A DNA stretch of 64,000 bases. Source: Thiomonas sp. FB-6. Its GTDB lineage: Bacteria > Pseudomonadota > Gammaproteobacteria > Burkholderiales > Burkholderiaceae_C. The stretch is taken from positions 1 to 64,000 of the forward strand of contig NZ_KB898485.1 of assembly GCF_000377645.1 (NCBI RefSeq), given 5' to 3'. Below, one piece after another: positions 20,006 to 28,966 of this stretch. The notes under the pieces are model-generated. The model was not told the DNA's origin and searched no databases. It worked only from the letters and a program-made list of their open reading frames with translations. The translations under genes were made by a program, and so were the position numbers. Every line of letters starts with the position of its first letter. Within the stretch, counting starts at the first letter, position 1.

Positions 20006-20470
20006 TCAGCCCAGGCGGCGGGCGCGTTCGGTGGGGCTGACGATGTCGGTGAGCCGGATGCCGAACTTGTCGTTGACCAGCACCACCTCGCCGCGCGCGA
20101 TCAGGAAACCGTTGACCAGCACGTCCATCGGTTCGCCGGCCAGGCGGTCGAGATCGACCACCGAGCCTTGCGCCAGTTGCAGCAGTTCGCGGATCTGGAT
20201 CTTGGTGCGCCCGAGTTCCACCGATAGCGTGACCGGGATGTCCATCACCAGATCCAGCTGCTCGGGCACGGCCCCGCCCGGCGCGGCGTCGGGCTGCAAT
20301 TGCGCAAAGCTGGCCCGCTGCGCCTGCGGCGCCGCGGGCGCCGGCGGGGCCTCGGCCTCGGCCGGCTCCTGTTCGGCCAGCGCGGCCTCCCAGTCGTCGG
20401 CCATCGCGGCGTCCGATGCCGGGATGTCGCTCAGCTCGGGCGCTGCGCCGGTGGGGTCGGAATCGGCCAT
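20006..20470 (-). CDS. fliN: Flagellar motor switch protein FliN
   Basis: 154 residues. A variable acidic N-terminal ~70 residues are followed by the SpoA/FliN domain: LDLVMDIPVTLSVELGRTKI, LLQLAQGSVVDLDRLAGEPM, DVLVNGFLIARGEVVLVNDK. It forms the bottom of the cytoplasmic C-ring and binds the export apparatus. It is the last flagellar gene of this leftward operon; fliO, fliP, fliQ and fliR, which usually follow, are absent, and the next gene is convergent. Confidence 0.95.
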   Translation of the reverse strand: MADSDPTGAAPELSDIPASDAAMADDWEAALAEQEPAEAEAPPAPAAPQAQRASFAQLQPDAAPGGAVPEQLDLVMDIPVTLSVELGRTKIQIRELLQLAQGSVVDLDRLAGEPMDVLVNGFLIARGEVVLVNDKFGIRLTDIVSPTERARRLG

Positions 20471-20530
20471 GATCGTCGTGCGGATGAGGGATGGGTTGCA
20501 GAGCCTGCGCGCGCGGTGCTCGGCCGGCGC

Positions 20531-21538
20531 TCAGCGCAGGTGGGCCTTCGGGGACTGGCCCAGCCCGGCCTCCGCGAGCAGGCGCTGGCGAACCTTGATG
20601 GCCATGTTTTCGTCACGCTGTCCGTATTCTGCGACCAGCACCGGGATTCCGTCGACCCGAGCCACCACGGTCTCGGGCATCTCGACGGGAATCACGTCGC
20701 CCACGCGCATGCTCAGGAGCTCGCGCACCAGCACCTTGCGCTGCAACAACTCGACGCGCAACTCGACCTCGGCCTCGCGCATCTCGCTTTGCAGGGCCTG
20801 CATCCAGCGCTGATCCACCTCGTTGCGGTCGGTGGTCATGCCGGTGGTCATCTGATCGCGGATCGGCTCGATCATGCTGTAGGGAATGCAGATGTGCAGC
20901 GAGCCGCCTCCGCCCTCGATCTCCACGTCGAAGGTGGAGGTGATGACCACCTCGGTCGGCGTGGCGATGTTGACGAACTGCGGATTGACCTCCGAGCGCA
21001 GCACCTCGATGTCCAGGCCCAGCACGGGGCTCCAGGCGCTGCGGTATTCCTTGAACACCATGTCCAGCATGCGCCCGATGATGCGCTGCTCAAGGTTGGT
21101 GAAGTCGCGCCCCTCGATGCGCGCATGGAAGCGCCCGTCGCCGCCGAAGAAGTTGTCGACCACGCTGAACACCAGGCGCGGATCGAAGATGAACAGCGCC
21201 GTGCCGCGCAGGGGCTTGAGTTGCACGAGGTTGAGGTTGCTGGGGACCACCAGCGTGCGGATGAATTCGCTGTACTTGAGCAGGCGCACCGAGGACACCG
21301 AGATCTCGCTCGAGCGCCGCAGGAAGTTGAACAGGCCGACGCGCCACAGGCGTGCAAAACGTTCGTTGATCACTTCCAGCGTGGGCATGCGCCCACGCAC
21401 GATGCGGTCCTGGCTGGCCAGGTCGTAGGGGCGCACCCCGCCCTCGTCGACCTCCTCGAGCTCGGGTTCGGTGTCCTCGCCGGTGATGCCCTGCAGCAGG
21501 GCATCGACCTCGTCCTGGGATAAGACGTCCTTGACCAT
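20531..21538 (-). CDS. fliM: Flagellar motor switch protein FliM
   Basis: 335 residues. The N-terminus has the CheY-P-binding motif (LSQDEVDALLQGITGE). The middle CheC-like domain carries FARLWRVGLFNFLRRSSEIS and LFIFDPRLVFSVVDNFFGG. The C-terminal SpoA domain ends it (RVGDVIPVEMPETVVARVDG). It couples CheY-P binding to switching. fliL, normally directly upstream, is missing; 169 bp of repeat-like DNA separate it from fliK. Confidence 0.96.
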   Translation of the reverse strand: MVKDVLSQDEVDALLQGITGEDTEPELEEVDEGGVRPYDLASQDRIVRGRMPTLEVINERFARLWRVGLFNFLRRSSEISVSSVRLLKYSEFIRTLVVPSNLNLVQLKPLRGTALFIFDPRLVFSVVDNFFGGDGRFHARIEGRDFTNLEQRIIGRMLDMVFKEYRSAWSPVLGLDIEVLRSEVNPQFVNIATPTEVVITSTFDVEIEGGGGSLHICIPYSMIEPIRDQMTTGMTTDRNEVDQRWMQALQSEMREAEVELRVELLQRKVLVRELLSMRVGDVIPVEMPETVVARVDGIPVLVAEYGQRDENMAIKVRQRLLAEAGLGQSPKAHLR

Positions 21539-21572
21539 GGGTGCGCCGCGCGGGCGGTGAATTACGCGTTCG

Positions 21573-21662
21573 GGGGATTCAGCGCGAGCAACCGGCCCGC
21601 CCCGGATGCTTCGGCCCCTCGGCGCGGCGGTCCGGACGCGGCCCGGCCCCGTGGGGATTCAG
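21573..21662. repeat. Repeat-like spacer between fliK and fliM (two GGGGATTCAG copies)
   Basis: GGGGATTCAG occurs at 21573-21582 and 21653-21662, 80 bp apart. The DNA between includes CCCCTCGGCGC and CCCGTGGGGATT, which also occur behind the porin stop (5041-5075). The 169-bp gap 21539-21707 holds no gene; fliL would be expected here. Confidence 0.5.
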
Positions 21663-21707
21663 TACTGTAAACGACACGCGGGCCGGCAAGTTGAATGCGC
21701 GCCGCGC

Positions 21708-23162
21708 TCACACATAGGTGTTGACCAGGCCGCGCAGCCATGCCGCCGAGGGCTGGGGCGCCAGCCCGGCGCCCACCGCGTCCAGCGCGTCCCGGCCGGC
21801 GCGCGATGCCGTGCGCGGGCGCGCGCCGCCGCTGCCGCCGTCGCGCGGGCTGCCGGTACCGACGGAGGCCTGTCCCAGGTTGATGCCGGCCCCGGCGAAC
21901 ATGTCGTGCAATTGCGGCAACGCGCTCTCCACCGCCTGGCGGACCGACTGGTGCGGCGAGGCGAACTGGGCGTTGACCTGCCCGCCCTGCATCTGCAACT
22001 GCACTTCCAGCGGGCCGAGCTGGGGCGGGTTCAGATGCAGGGTCGCGGTCTGCAGCTTGCCGTCCACGGCCATCAGCATCTGCTGGCCCAGTTCCTGGCC
22101 CCAGGGGGCGCTGCCCACCGGAGAGGGCAACGCGGCGCTATAGGTGGCGGCGGCCTCGACTCCGGAGACCGGGGCCTGCATCGCGGTGCCGAACTGCCCC
22201 GCGGCATTGAGCGCGGCCAGCGCGGCCGCCGGCACCTGCGCCGCATCGCCGCGCGGACTGCCGCCGGCGGCTGCAGTCGCCTGGGCGTCGCCGCCCGCCG
22301 GGCCCAGGCCGGGCAGGGCCGCCGCGGAGGGCGCGGCGGCACGCGCCGCCGCGGCCACGGCCTCGGTGGCGACCTGCGCGAATTTAGCCGGAGCGGCCGT
22401 TGCGTCGGCCTTCACCGCCGCCTGGGCGGCCCGGGCATCGGCTTGCAGTGCCTGTGCGCCGAGGTCGGGCGCGGCCTTGGCCAGCGCCTGGCCCTCCGGC
22501 AGCACCTGGGCGGCCGTCGCCGCGCGGCCGCCGGGCGGCAAGGTCTTGCCGCCGGACGCCAGTTCGGCCTTGCCGCCGCCGCCCGCGGCACCGCCCTGCC
22601 CGGCCAGCGCCGCCCACTGCGCGAGGATCGCCTGGGCGGCTGCCTGCGCCGCCGCGCCGCCCTGCGCCGCAGCGGCATCGGCGGCCGCGCGCTTGGGGTC
22701 GCCCGCGGCGGCGGAGCCGCCGGAAGCCTGCGCCGAGCCCTTGTCGGAAGCCTTGCCGGCCGCTGCCTGGGGCGCCGCGGCGGCGCCCTGGGCCGAGGCA
22801 TCCGCGGTCTGGGAGGATGCGGAGCCGTCGTGGGCAGAGGCGGAGCCCGCCGAGCCGCCCTGGGCCCCGGCGTCGCCGGACTGCGCGGACGAGCCCGCCG
22901 AGCCCTGGGCCCGCGAGTCGCCGTTCGCCGCCGAAGCCGCGCCCTGCGACGCGGCCGCCGGCTGCGCCTGAGCCTGGCTCTGCGGCTGCGGGGACGGACT
23001 CGCCGAGGGCGTGGCCGGTGCCGGCTGGGGCGCCTGCGCGCCGGTCTGCGCCACCGACAGCACGCTGGCGAAATTCGCCCCGTCGGAGGCCGCGGAAGAC
23101 GCGGCCTGCAGGTTGGCGCCCGGGCTGCCGAGCAGGGAGGAAATCGATGCGATCTGGGTCAT
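21708..23162 (-). CDS. fliK: Flagellar hook-length control protein FliK
   Basis: 484 residues from ATG 23162 (MTQIASISSLLGSPGANLQA). About 340 residues are low-complexity Ala/Gln/Gly/Ser-rich, as expected for the ruler part. The conserved C-terminal Flg_hook domain follows: WGQELGQQMLMAVDGKLQTA, TLHLNPPQLGPLEVQLQMQG, QVNAQFASPHQSVRQAVESA. FliK is exported, measures hook length and switches export specificity through FlhB. It lies after fliJ and before fliM. Confidence 0.93.
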   Translation of the reverse strand: MTQIASISSLLGSPGANLQAASSAASDGANFASVLSVAQTGAQAPQPAPATPSASPSPQPQSQAQAQPAAASQGAASAANGDSRAQGSAGSSAQSGDAGAQGGSAGSASAHDGSASSQTADASAQGAAAAPQAAAGKASDKGSAQASGGSAAAGDPKRAAADAAAAQGGAAAQAAAQAILAQWAALAGQGGAAGGGGKAELASGGKTLPPGGRAATAAQVLPEGQALAKAAPDLGAQALQADARAAQAAVKADATAAPAKFAQVATEAVAAAARAAAPSAAALPGLGPAGGDAQATAAAGGSPRGDAAQVPAAALAALNAAGQFGTAMQAPVSGVEAAATYSAALPSPVGSAPWGQELGQQMLMAVDGKLQTATLHLNPPQLGPLEVQLQMQGGQVNAQFASPHQSVRQAVESALPQLHDMFAGAGINLGQASVGTGSPRDGGSGGARPRTASRAGRDALDAVGAGLAPQPSAAWLRGLVNTYV

Positions 23163-23283
23163 GGGAACAGCGCGGGCGGCAAGGGTGCCCTGGGCGCAGC
23201 CCACCGCATGCAAGAGTCGCGCCAGCTTGCAGCTCGTGACTCCCGGCCCGGCGCGCCGGGCGCGCGACGGAATTCCGTCGCCG

Positions 23284-23349
23284 GCGTCCCCGAAGCGTCC
23301 CCGAAGCGTCCCCGAAGCGTCCCCGAAGCGTCCCCGAAGCGCCCCCGGA
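23284..23349. repeat. Five tandem 11-bp repeats plus one degenerate unit behind fliJ
   Basis: The unit GCGTCCCCGAA is repeated exactly five times (23284-23338) and followed by a degenerate sixth copy (GCGCCCCCGGA, 23339-23349). The array ends 5 bp from the fliJ stop codon and lies in the 192-bp fliJ-fliK gap, about 120 bp upstream of the fliK start. Copy number is likely to vary between strains. Confidence 0.9.
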
Positions 23350-23354
23350 GCGCC

Positions 23355-23873
23355 TCAGCGGCGCCGGGTCCCGGTATCGCCGAAGCGCGAGTTCTGGCTG
23401 TCCGTGAAACTGTCGGCGAAGGCGTCGCGGCGGTTCAGCGCCCATTCCTGCAGATCGGCGTGCTGGCGCTTGCGCTGCTGGGTCAGCAGCAGCCCCTGCT
23501 CCTGCGCCAGCAGGACCTCGAAGGCCTTCTCTTTCTGGCGTATCGCGGTCCAGGCGCGCAGCTGCTCGGCGCAGCGTTCGCTCGCGCGGTCGATTTCCCC
23601 GCGCTGGGCCGCCTGCGCCGCGCCGATGCGCTCCAGGAAGCTGCGCATGTCGCGCACCGCGCTCCACGCGCCGCCGCTGCGCTCGATGTCGGCGAGCTGG
23701 CGCCGGTATTGCTCGGCGAACTGCTGCAGTTGCCCGAGCTTGGCCTGCGCCTGCGCCTGCTCCGCCTGCGCCCGCTTGAGCAGTACCGCGATCCGGTTTC
23801 CCTCCTGCTGGGCCTGCTCGTGCAGATTGCGCAGGGTCTGCGCGCGTTGGGAACTGGCTTGGTTTTGCGTCAT
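23355..23873 (-). CDS. fliJ: Flagellar export chaperone FliJ
   Basis: 172 residues, almost entirely coiled coil (QTLRNLHEQAQQEGNRIAVL, KRAQAEQAQAQAKLGQLQQF, AEQLRAWTAIRQKEKAFEVL), the normal FliJ design. It sits in the centre of the FliI ring and escorts export chaperones. It follows fliI, though separated by an unusual 229-bp gap that carries a 79-bp tandem duplication. Confidence 0.88.
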   Translation of the reverse strand: MTQNQASSQRAQTLRNLHEQAQQEGNRIAVLLKRAQAEQAQAQAKLGQLQQFAEQYRRQLADIERSGGAWSAVRDMRSFLERIGAAQAAQRGEIDRASERCAEQLRAWTAIRQKEKAFEVLLAQEQGLLLTQQRKRQHADLQEWALNRRDAFADSFTDSQNSRFGDTGTRRR

Positions 23874-23931
23874 GGACCGTGTTCAACGGCCGACCATCGT
23901 CGACCTGACACGAGTGTAGGCCCTGTCGTGG

Positions 23932-24113
23932 TCAAACGACAGACGCAGTCGGCGCAGGGCCGCCCCAAGACGACTGCGCCCCCTCGGGGGGCAGCGAGCG
24001 CTAGCGAGCGTGGGGGCTGTCCCGCAGTCGGCGCAGGGCCGCCCCAAGCCGACTGCGCCCCCTCGGGGGGCAGCGAGCGCTAGCGAGCGTGGGGGCTGTC
24101 CATCAAACGACAG
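23932..24113. repeat. 79-bp tandem duplication flanked by 11-bp direct repeats at the fliI stop
   Basis: Two 79-bp units (23944-24022 and 24023-24101) differ at one position. They are flanked by TCAAACGACAG at 23932-23942 and 24103-24113; the latter contains the last codons and stop of fliI. Each unit includes GGGCCGCCCCAAG, CCCCCTCGGGGGG and AGCGAGCGCTAGCGAGCG palindromic words. The layout looks like an insertion with target duplication, followed by tandem copying. Confidence 0.85.
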
Positions 24114-25470
24114 CGAGATAGGGTGCCATGAGTTGTTCGAGCATCACGCGGCTCGTGGCCAGGTCGACCGCCTCGTGCATGCCCTGGCGCAGGAAGGCGC
24201 CGATGGCCGTGTGCGCATGCACGGCCTGGTCCAGCACCGGGTCCGAGCCCGGCGTGTAGGCACCGACGGCGATCAGGTCCTGCTGCGCGGCGTAGCGCGC
24301 CTCGAGTTCCTTGAGACGATACACCCGGCGCAGTTGCTCGTTGTCGGCCAGCGCCGGCATCACGCGGCTGATCGAGGCCTGCAGGTCGATGGCGGGGAAA
24401 TGCCCCTGCTCGGCCATGCGCCGGTTGAGCACCACGTGCCCGTCGAGGATGGCACGCGTGTTGTCGGCCACCGGATCCTGCTGGTCGTCGCCTTCCATCA
24501 GGATGGTGTAGAAGGCCGTCACGCTGCCGCCGCCGTCGCGCCCGTTGCCGGCGCGCTCGACCAGTGCCGGCAGGCGCGCGAACACCGAGGGCGGGAAGCC
24601 CCGCGCGGCCGGCGGCTCGCCGGCGGCCAGCGCCACCTCGCGCAGCGCCAGCGCATAGCGGGTCAGCGAGTCCATCAGCAGCAGCACGTGCAGGCCCTGG
24701 TCGCGGTAGTACTCGGCCAGCGCGGTGGCCAGGCGCGCGCCGCGAATGCGCGACAGCGCGGGCGCGTCGGCCGGCACGGCCACCACCACGGCGCGGCGCA
24801 GTCCCTGCGGGCCCAGGATGTCCTCGATGAATTCCTTGACTTCGCGTCCGCGCTCGCCGATCAGGCCGACCACGATGACATCCGCCGTGGTGTTGCGCGC
24901 CATCATGCCCAGCAGCACGCTCTTGCCCACGCCGCTGCCGGCGAACAGGCCCATGCGCGCCCCGCGCCCGACGGTGAACAGGGCGTTGATGGCGCGCACG
25001 CCGACGTCCAGCGGCTGGCGCACCAGCGCGCGCTCCAGCGGGTTGATGGGCGGCGTGCTCAGGCTGGTGAAGTCCCCGGCGAGCAGCGGCCCGTGGCGGT
25101 CCAGCGGGCGCGCATCGGCGTCGAGCACGCGCCCGCACAGTTCCATGCCGGCGGGCACGCGCAGGTCGCCCGGAACCGGCATCACGCGGGCGCCCGGCGC
25201 CAGGCCCTGCATGTCGCCGCTGGCCATCAGCTGCACGTTGTCGCCGTGGAAGCCCACCACCTCGGCGCTGATGCGGCGATTTCCGTCGGTGCGGATCAGG
25301 CAGCGCGCGCCCAGGCTGAGGTCCAGGCCCTGCGCCTCGAGGATCAGGCCGCGCACGCGCACCAGGCTGCCGCTGGGCACCAGCGGCAGGTCGCCGGCCG
25401 CGCGCAGGCGCCGGTACAGCGTGCCCAGGCGGGCCAGGGCCTGCGGCGAACCCACGGTGGGCGCGCTCAC
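24103..25470 (-). CDS. fliI: Flagellum-specific export ATPase FliI
   Basis: 455 residues. Walker A is AGSGVGKS (177-184), Walker B region is GLHVLLLMDSLTRYALALRE, and the alpha/beta-type ATPase signature is PPSVFARLPALVERAG. It energises type III export at the motor base. The start is GTG 25470 (V-SAPTVGSPQAL), overlapping the fliH stop as GTGA; no nearby ATG makes sense, so fliH and fliI are translationally coupled. The last codons lie inside an 11-bp direct repeat. Confidence 0.95.
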   Translation of the reverse strand: MSAPTVGSPQALARLGTLYRRLRAAGDLPLVPSGSLVRVRGLILEAQGLDLSLGARCLIRTDGNRRISAEVVGFHGDNVQLMASGDMQGLAPGARVMPVPGDLRVPAGMELCGRVLDADARPLDRHGPLLAGDFTSLSTPPINPLERALVRQPLDVGVRAINALFTVGRGARMGLFAGSGVGKSVLLGMMARNTTADVIVVGLIGERGREVKEFIEDILGPQGLRRAVVVAVPADAPALSRIRGARLATALAEYYRDQGLHVLLLMDSLTRYALALREVALAAGEPPAARGFPPSVFARLPALVERAGNGRDGGGSVTAFYTILMEGDDQQDPVADNTRAILDGHVVLNRRMAEQGHFPAIDLQASISRVMPALADNEQLRRVYRLKELEARYAAQQDLIAVGAYTPGSDPVLDQAVHAHTAIGAFLRQGMHEAVDLATSRVMLEQLMAPYLAVV

Positions 25471-26186
25471 AGCGAACCCTCCTCGAACAGGCGCGCCATG
25501 ACCTGGCGCCAGCGCTCTTCCAGGCGCAGGTCGAGCTCGGCCTGCGCGTCGCGCACGCGCCAGCGGCGCTCCGGATGCGCGCGCGAGCCCTCCGGCCCGG
25601 CGCCCAGCACGAGGTCGCCGCGCTGCAGCGTGGGGTCGGCCACCAGGCCCATGCCGCTTTCCTCGAGTTCGGGCGCGAGTTCGCCCAGCAGCGCGGCATC
25701 GTCCGGATGCAGCCGCACCCAGGGCACCCCGGCGCGCGCGGGGAAGGCCGCCAGCGCCCTTTGCAGCACGTCCAGCACCTGCTGGGGCTGCGTGCGCAAT
25801 TCGTGCACGATCACCTGGCGCGCCAGCTCCATGGCCAGCGCGACCAGCGAAGCCTCCAGCTCGGCGTCCAGCGCGGCCGCCGCCGTGCCCAGACGCTGCA
25901 GCAGCGCCCGCACCGACTCGAGCTCGGCCTGCGCCTGCTGGCGCCCGGCCTGCAGCCCGCCGGCGCGCCCCTCCTGGTAGCCCTGTTCGAAGCCCTCGCG
26001 GCGGCCCTGCTCGCGCGCGGCCTCGAACACCGCCTCGAGGTCGCGCGCGGTGGGCAGCGGCGGCCCGCCCGGCGTGCCCGGCACACCCGCCGAGGCCCCG
26101 CGGCCCGCTTCGCGCGGGGCGCCGCTGCCCAGCTCGGGCGCCGCCCAGGCGCGCGCCTTGCCGGCCGATTCCTTGGGGATGATCAT
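25467..26186 (-). CDS. fliH: Flagellar export ATPase regulator FliH
   Basis: 239 residues. A short disordered N-terminus is followed by GxxxG-like repeats (REQGRREGFEQGYQEGRAGG) and a C-terminal V-ATPase E-like domain (ALAMELARQVIVHELRTQPQ, WVRLHPDDAALLGELAPELE). FliH dimers bind FliI and dock it to the C-ring via FliN. It is in the fliE-N operon with a 45-bp gap from fliG and a GTGA overlap with fliI. Confidence 0.92.
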   Translation of the reverse strand: MIIPKESAGKARAWAAPELGSGAPREAGRGASAGVPGTPGGPPLPTARDLEAVFEAAREQGRREGFEQGYQEGRAGGLQAGRQQAQAELESVRALLQRLGTAAAALDAELEASLVALAMELARQVIVHELRTQPQQVLDVLQRALAAFPARAGVPWVRLHPDDAALLGELAPELEESGMGLVADPTLQRGDLVLGAGPEGSRAHPERRWRVRDAQAELDLRLEERWRQVMARLFEEGSL

Positions 26187-26231
26187 CGGCGCGCTCCGCG
26201 CGCGAAAGCTGGTCTCGCGTGCATGACCGGA

Positions 26232-27248
26232 TCAGCCCACCATCGCCTCGGCGCCGCCGCCGCCGAGCTGGATCTGCCCGGCCGACTCCAGGCGCGTGGC
26301 CACCTGCAGGATCTCCTTCTGCGCCGCCTCGACCTCGCTCAGGCGCACGGGGCCCTTGGCCTCCATGTCGTCGCGCAGCATCTCGGCCGCGCGCTTGGAC
26401 ATGTTGCCCAGAAACTTCTCGCGCAGCGGCGCGTTGGCGCCCTTGAGCGCCACGATCAGCGACTCGGAGGAGATCTCGCGCAGCATGGTCTGCATGCTTC
26501 GGTCGTCGACGTTGATCAGGTCGTCGAACACGAACATCTGTTCCTGCACCTTGCCGGCCAGGCCCTCGTCCTGCGAACGCATGTGGTCCATGATCGTGTT
26601 CGACAGCGTGGTGTCCAGGCGGTTGAGCACCTCGGCGGCGATCTTGGGCCCGCCCATCGCGCTGACCTGCACGCTTTGCGAGTCGCCCGACAGCAGTTCG
26701 TCCAGCGCGTCGTTGAGCTCGCGCAGCGCGCTGGGCTGCAGGCCGTCGAGGTTGGCCAGGCGCAGCATCGCCTCGCTGGCCAGGCGATCGGTGAGGAAAT
26801 GCAACACCTCGGCGGCCTGGTCGGGGTCGATGTAGGACAGCACCAGCGCGACCACCTGCGGGTGCTCCAGCTTGATCAGCTCGGCCACCGCGCGAGGCTC
26901 GAGCCATTTCAGGTTTTCCAGCCCGGTGGACTCACCCCCGTGCAGGATGCGCTCGATCAGCGAATTCGCCCGATCGCCTCCAAGCGCCTTGGTCAGCGCG
27001 GAGCGCAGGAACTGGTCCGCCCCGAGGCCCAGCGAGGTCTGGCGCTCGAGCTTGTCGCGGAACTCGCGCATCACCGAATGGGCCTGGTCGGTGCTCACGC
27101 GCCCCAGGCGCGACATGGCCACGCCCAGGCGCTGCACCTCGCGCGGCGCCAGGTGTTTCATCACCTCCGCGGCCTGGTCCTCGCCCAGGCTGAGCAACAG
27201 CACGGCGGCGCGGTCCAGCCCCTTGAGGTCTTGCTCCTCACTGGCCAT
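26232..27248 (-). CDS. fliG: Flagellar motor switch protein FliG
   Basis: 338 residues from ATG 27248 (MASEEQDLKGLDRAAVLLLS). The middle-domain EHPQ motif is present (LEHPQVVALVLSYIDPDQAA). The C-terminal torque helix region (LFVFDDLINVDDRSMQTMLR-like, LKGANAPLREKFLGNMSKRA) is conserved. FliG binds FliF and interacts with MotA-type stators. The ORF can also open at TTG 27254; AAGGAG is 10 nt before the ATG. It overlaps the fliF stop by 11 bp. Confidence 0.96.
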   Translation of the reverse strand: MASEEQDLKGLDRAAVLLLSLGEDQAAEVMKHLAPREVQRLGVAMSRLGRVSTDQAHSVMREFRDKLERQTSLGLGADQFLRSALTKALGGDRANSLIERILHGGESTGLENLKWLEPRAVAELIKLEHPQVVALVLSYIDPDQAAEVLHFLTDRLASEAMLRLANLDGLQPSALRELNDALDELLSGDSQSVQVSAMGGPKIAAEVLNRLDTTLSNTIMDHMRSQDEGLAGKVQEQMFVFDDLINVDDRSMQTMLREISSESLIVALKGANAPLREKFLGNMSKRAAEMLRDDMEAKGPVRLSEVEAAQKEILQVATRLESAGQIQLGGGGAEAMVG

Positions 27249-28902
27249 CGGCAAGCCACTCCTTGACCACCTGCGCGGCGCGGCGCGGGTCCTGCTTGGC
27301 GAGTTCGCGCGAGACGGCGGCGTCGTTCTCGAAGGTGTTGCTCAGGTGCACCACCTCCGGCGCGAGCTCGCCCGCGCCCGCCCCGCCCCGGCCTGCTTCG
27401 GCGCGTTCCTCGGCCTCCTCTTCCTCCTCGCCACGCTCGGCCGGCGTCGCCAGCCGGCGCACGGCGCGGTAGATCAGCAGGCCCAGGATCAGCGCCAGCA
27501 GGTACGGTACCGCCTCGCGCACCGAATCCCAGATCGCGGGCGAGCGCCACAGCGGCAGGGCCGCCTGTTGCGCCTCGGTGCTGCCGCCGAAGGGCATGCT
27601 GACCACCGAGACCTGGTCGCCGCGCTTGGCGTCGAAGCCGATGGCATCCTGCACCAGTTGACGCAGCTGCGCAAGCTGCTGCGCGCTCATCGGCTGGGGC
27701 TTGGCGCTGGCGCCCTTGCCGGCCGCGGGCCGGTCGTTGACCAGCACCGCCACGCTGATGCGCCGCACCGAGCCCACCGGCTGCTGCGTGTGGCTGATGG
27801 TCTTGTCGACGTCATAGTTGGTGGTGGCCGAACTGCTGGCGGCGGTGGGTGCCAGGCTGCGCAGCGCGGGGGCCAACTGGGTGAACTGCTGCGGGGTCAG
27901 CGGTTCGGAGGCCGAACCGACAGCGAACGGAGCGGCCACCCCGCCGGGCGGCTGGTTGCTCAGGGCTCCCGGCACGCCGGCCGGCAGGCTGGCGTTGCCC
28001 GTGCTGTTCTGGGTCTGCGCCTGGCGGCTGAGCAGGTGACCCTGGCCGTAGATCACCGAGCTGGTCTCGGTCTTGCCGAAATCCAGGTCCGCCGACACGG
28101 CCACGCGCACCCCGTTGCTGCCCACCAGCGGGCTGAGGATGCTCTCGATCTGCTTGCGGTACTGCTGCTCGACGGCGTTGCGGTAGGCGAGCTGACTGGG
28201 CTCGATGCCGCTGTCCGACGGCCCGGCGGCCGTCAGCAGGTTGCCGTCCTGGTCGACCACGTTGACCGCCTTGTCGCTCATGCCGGCCACGCCCGAGGCC
28301 ACCAGGTGCACGATGCCGGCGACCTGCGCGGAGTTGAGCACGCGCCCCGGGTAGAGCTTGAGCAGCACCGAGGCCGAGGGCTTCTGCTCCTGGTCGAGGA
28401 ACACCGAGGGCTTGGGAATGGCCAGGTGCACGGTGGCCGCCTGCACCGCCGACATGGAGTCGATGGTGCGCGCCAGCGAACCTTCCAGCGCGCGCTGGTA
28501 GTTCACGCGTTCGACGAACTGGCTGGTTCCCATCGGCTCGTTGTCGAGCAATTCGAAACCCACCCCGGCGCCCTTGGGCAGGCCCTGCGCGGCCAGCTTC
28601 ATGCGCGTGGCGTAGACCTGGTCGGAGGGCACCTGGATGACGTTGCCCGCGTCGGTGATGCGATAGGGCACGCCCAGTTTCTGCAACTCGGCGATCACCG
28701 TGCCCCCGTCCGCCTGGGACAGGTTGGTGTACAGCACCTGGTAGCCCTGCACCCGTCCCCACATCAGGCTGACCACGAGCAGCGCCACCAGCGCCGCCAG
28801 GCCGACGATCAGGCCCATGCGCTGGTTGACGCTCAGGCGCCGCCACAGCGCCAGGGGAGCTTGGAGCGCCTGCGGCGCGGCGTTGTCGGTGACGGTGGCC
28901 AT
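27238..28902 (-). CDS. fliF: Flagellar MS-ring protein FliF
   Basis: 554 residues. The first membrane helix is at about 30-48 (MGLIVGLAALVALLVVSLMW), the second at about 455-475 (AVPYLLALILGLLIYRAVRR). Between them lie the YscJ-like ring-building motifs (GYQVLYTNLSQADGGTVIAE, GVGFELLDNEPMGTSQFVER, LVASGVAGMSDKAVNVVDQDG region). The C-terminal tail (VKEWLADG) binds FliG. It builds the basal MS ring in the inner membrane. Follows fliE with a 64-bp gap. Confidence 0.96.
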   Translation of the reverse strand: MATVTDNAAPQALQAPLALWRRLSVNQRMGLIVGLAALVALLVVSLMWGRVQGYQVLYTNLSQADGGTVIAELQKLGVPYRITDAGNVIQVPSDQVYATRMKLAAQGLPKGAGVGFELLDNEPMGTSQFVERVNYQRALEGSLARTIDSMSAVQAATVHLAIPKPSVFLDQEQKPSASVLLKLYPGRVLNSAQVAGIVHLVASGVAGMSDKAVNVVDQDGNLLTAAGPSDSGIEPSQLAYRNAVEQQYRKQIESILSPLVGSNGVRVAVSADLDFGKTETSSVIYGQGHLLSRQAQTQNSTGNASLPAGVPGALSNQPPGGVAAPFAVGSASEPLTPQQFTQLAPALRSLAPTAASSSATTNYDVDKTISHTQQPVGSVRRISVAVLVNDRPAAGKGASAKPQPMSAQQLAQLRQLVQDAIGFDAKRGDQVSVVSMPFGGSTEAQQAALPLWRSPAIWDSVREAVPYLLALILGLLIYRAVRRLATPAERGEEEEEAEERAEAGRGGAGAGELAPEVVHLSNTFENDAAVSRELAKQDPRRAAQVVKEWLADGQ

Positions 28903-28966
28903 CGGTGGTTCGTGGGTGCCGGTCGGAGCATGCGCATCGAGGCCTCAAGGCGCCTCGCGCGCGGAC

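Noticed and set aside
21539-21707. Remnant of fliL
   Set aside because: No frame in the gap resembles FliL; only repeat-like words are seen.
23284-23349. CRISPR-like array
   Set aside because: The units are 11 bp and directly adjacent with no spacers; this is a simple tandem repeat.
21606-24083. Plus-strand ORF of 825 codons opposite fliK and fliJ
   Set aside because: Gly/Arg-rich shadow of the low-complexity FliK ruler; no motif.
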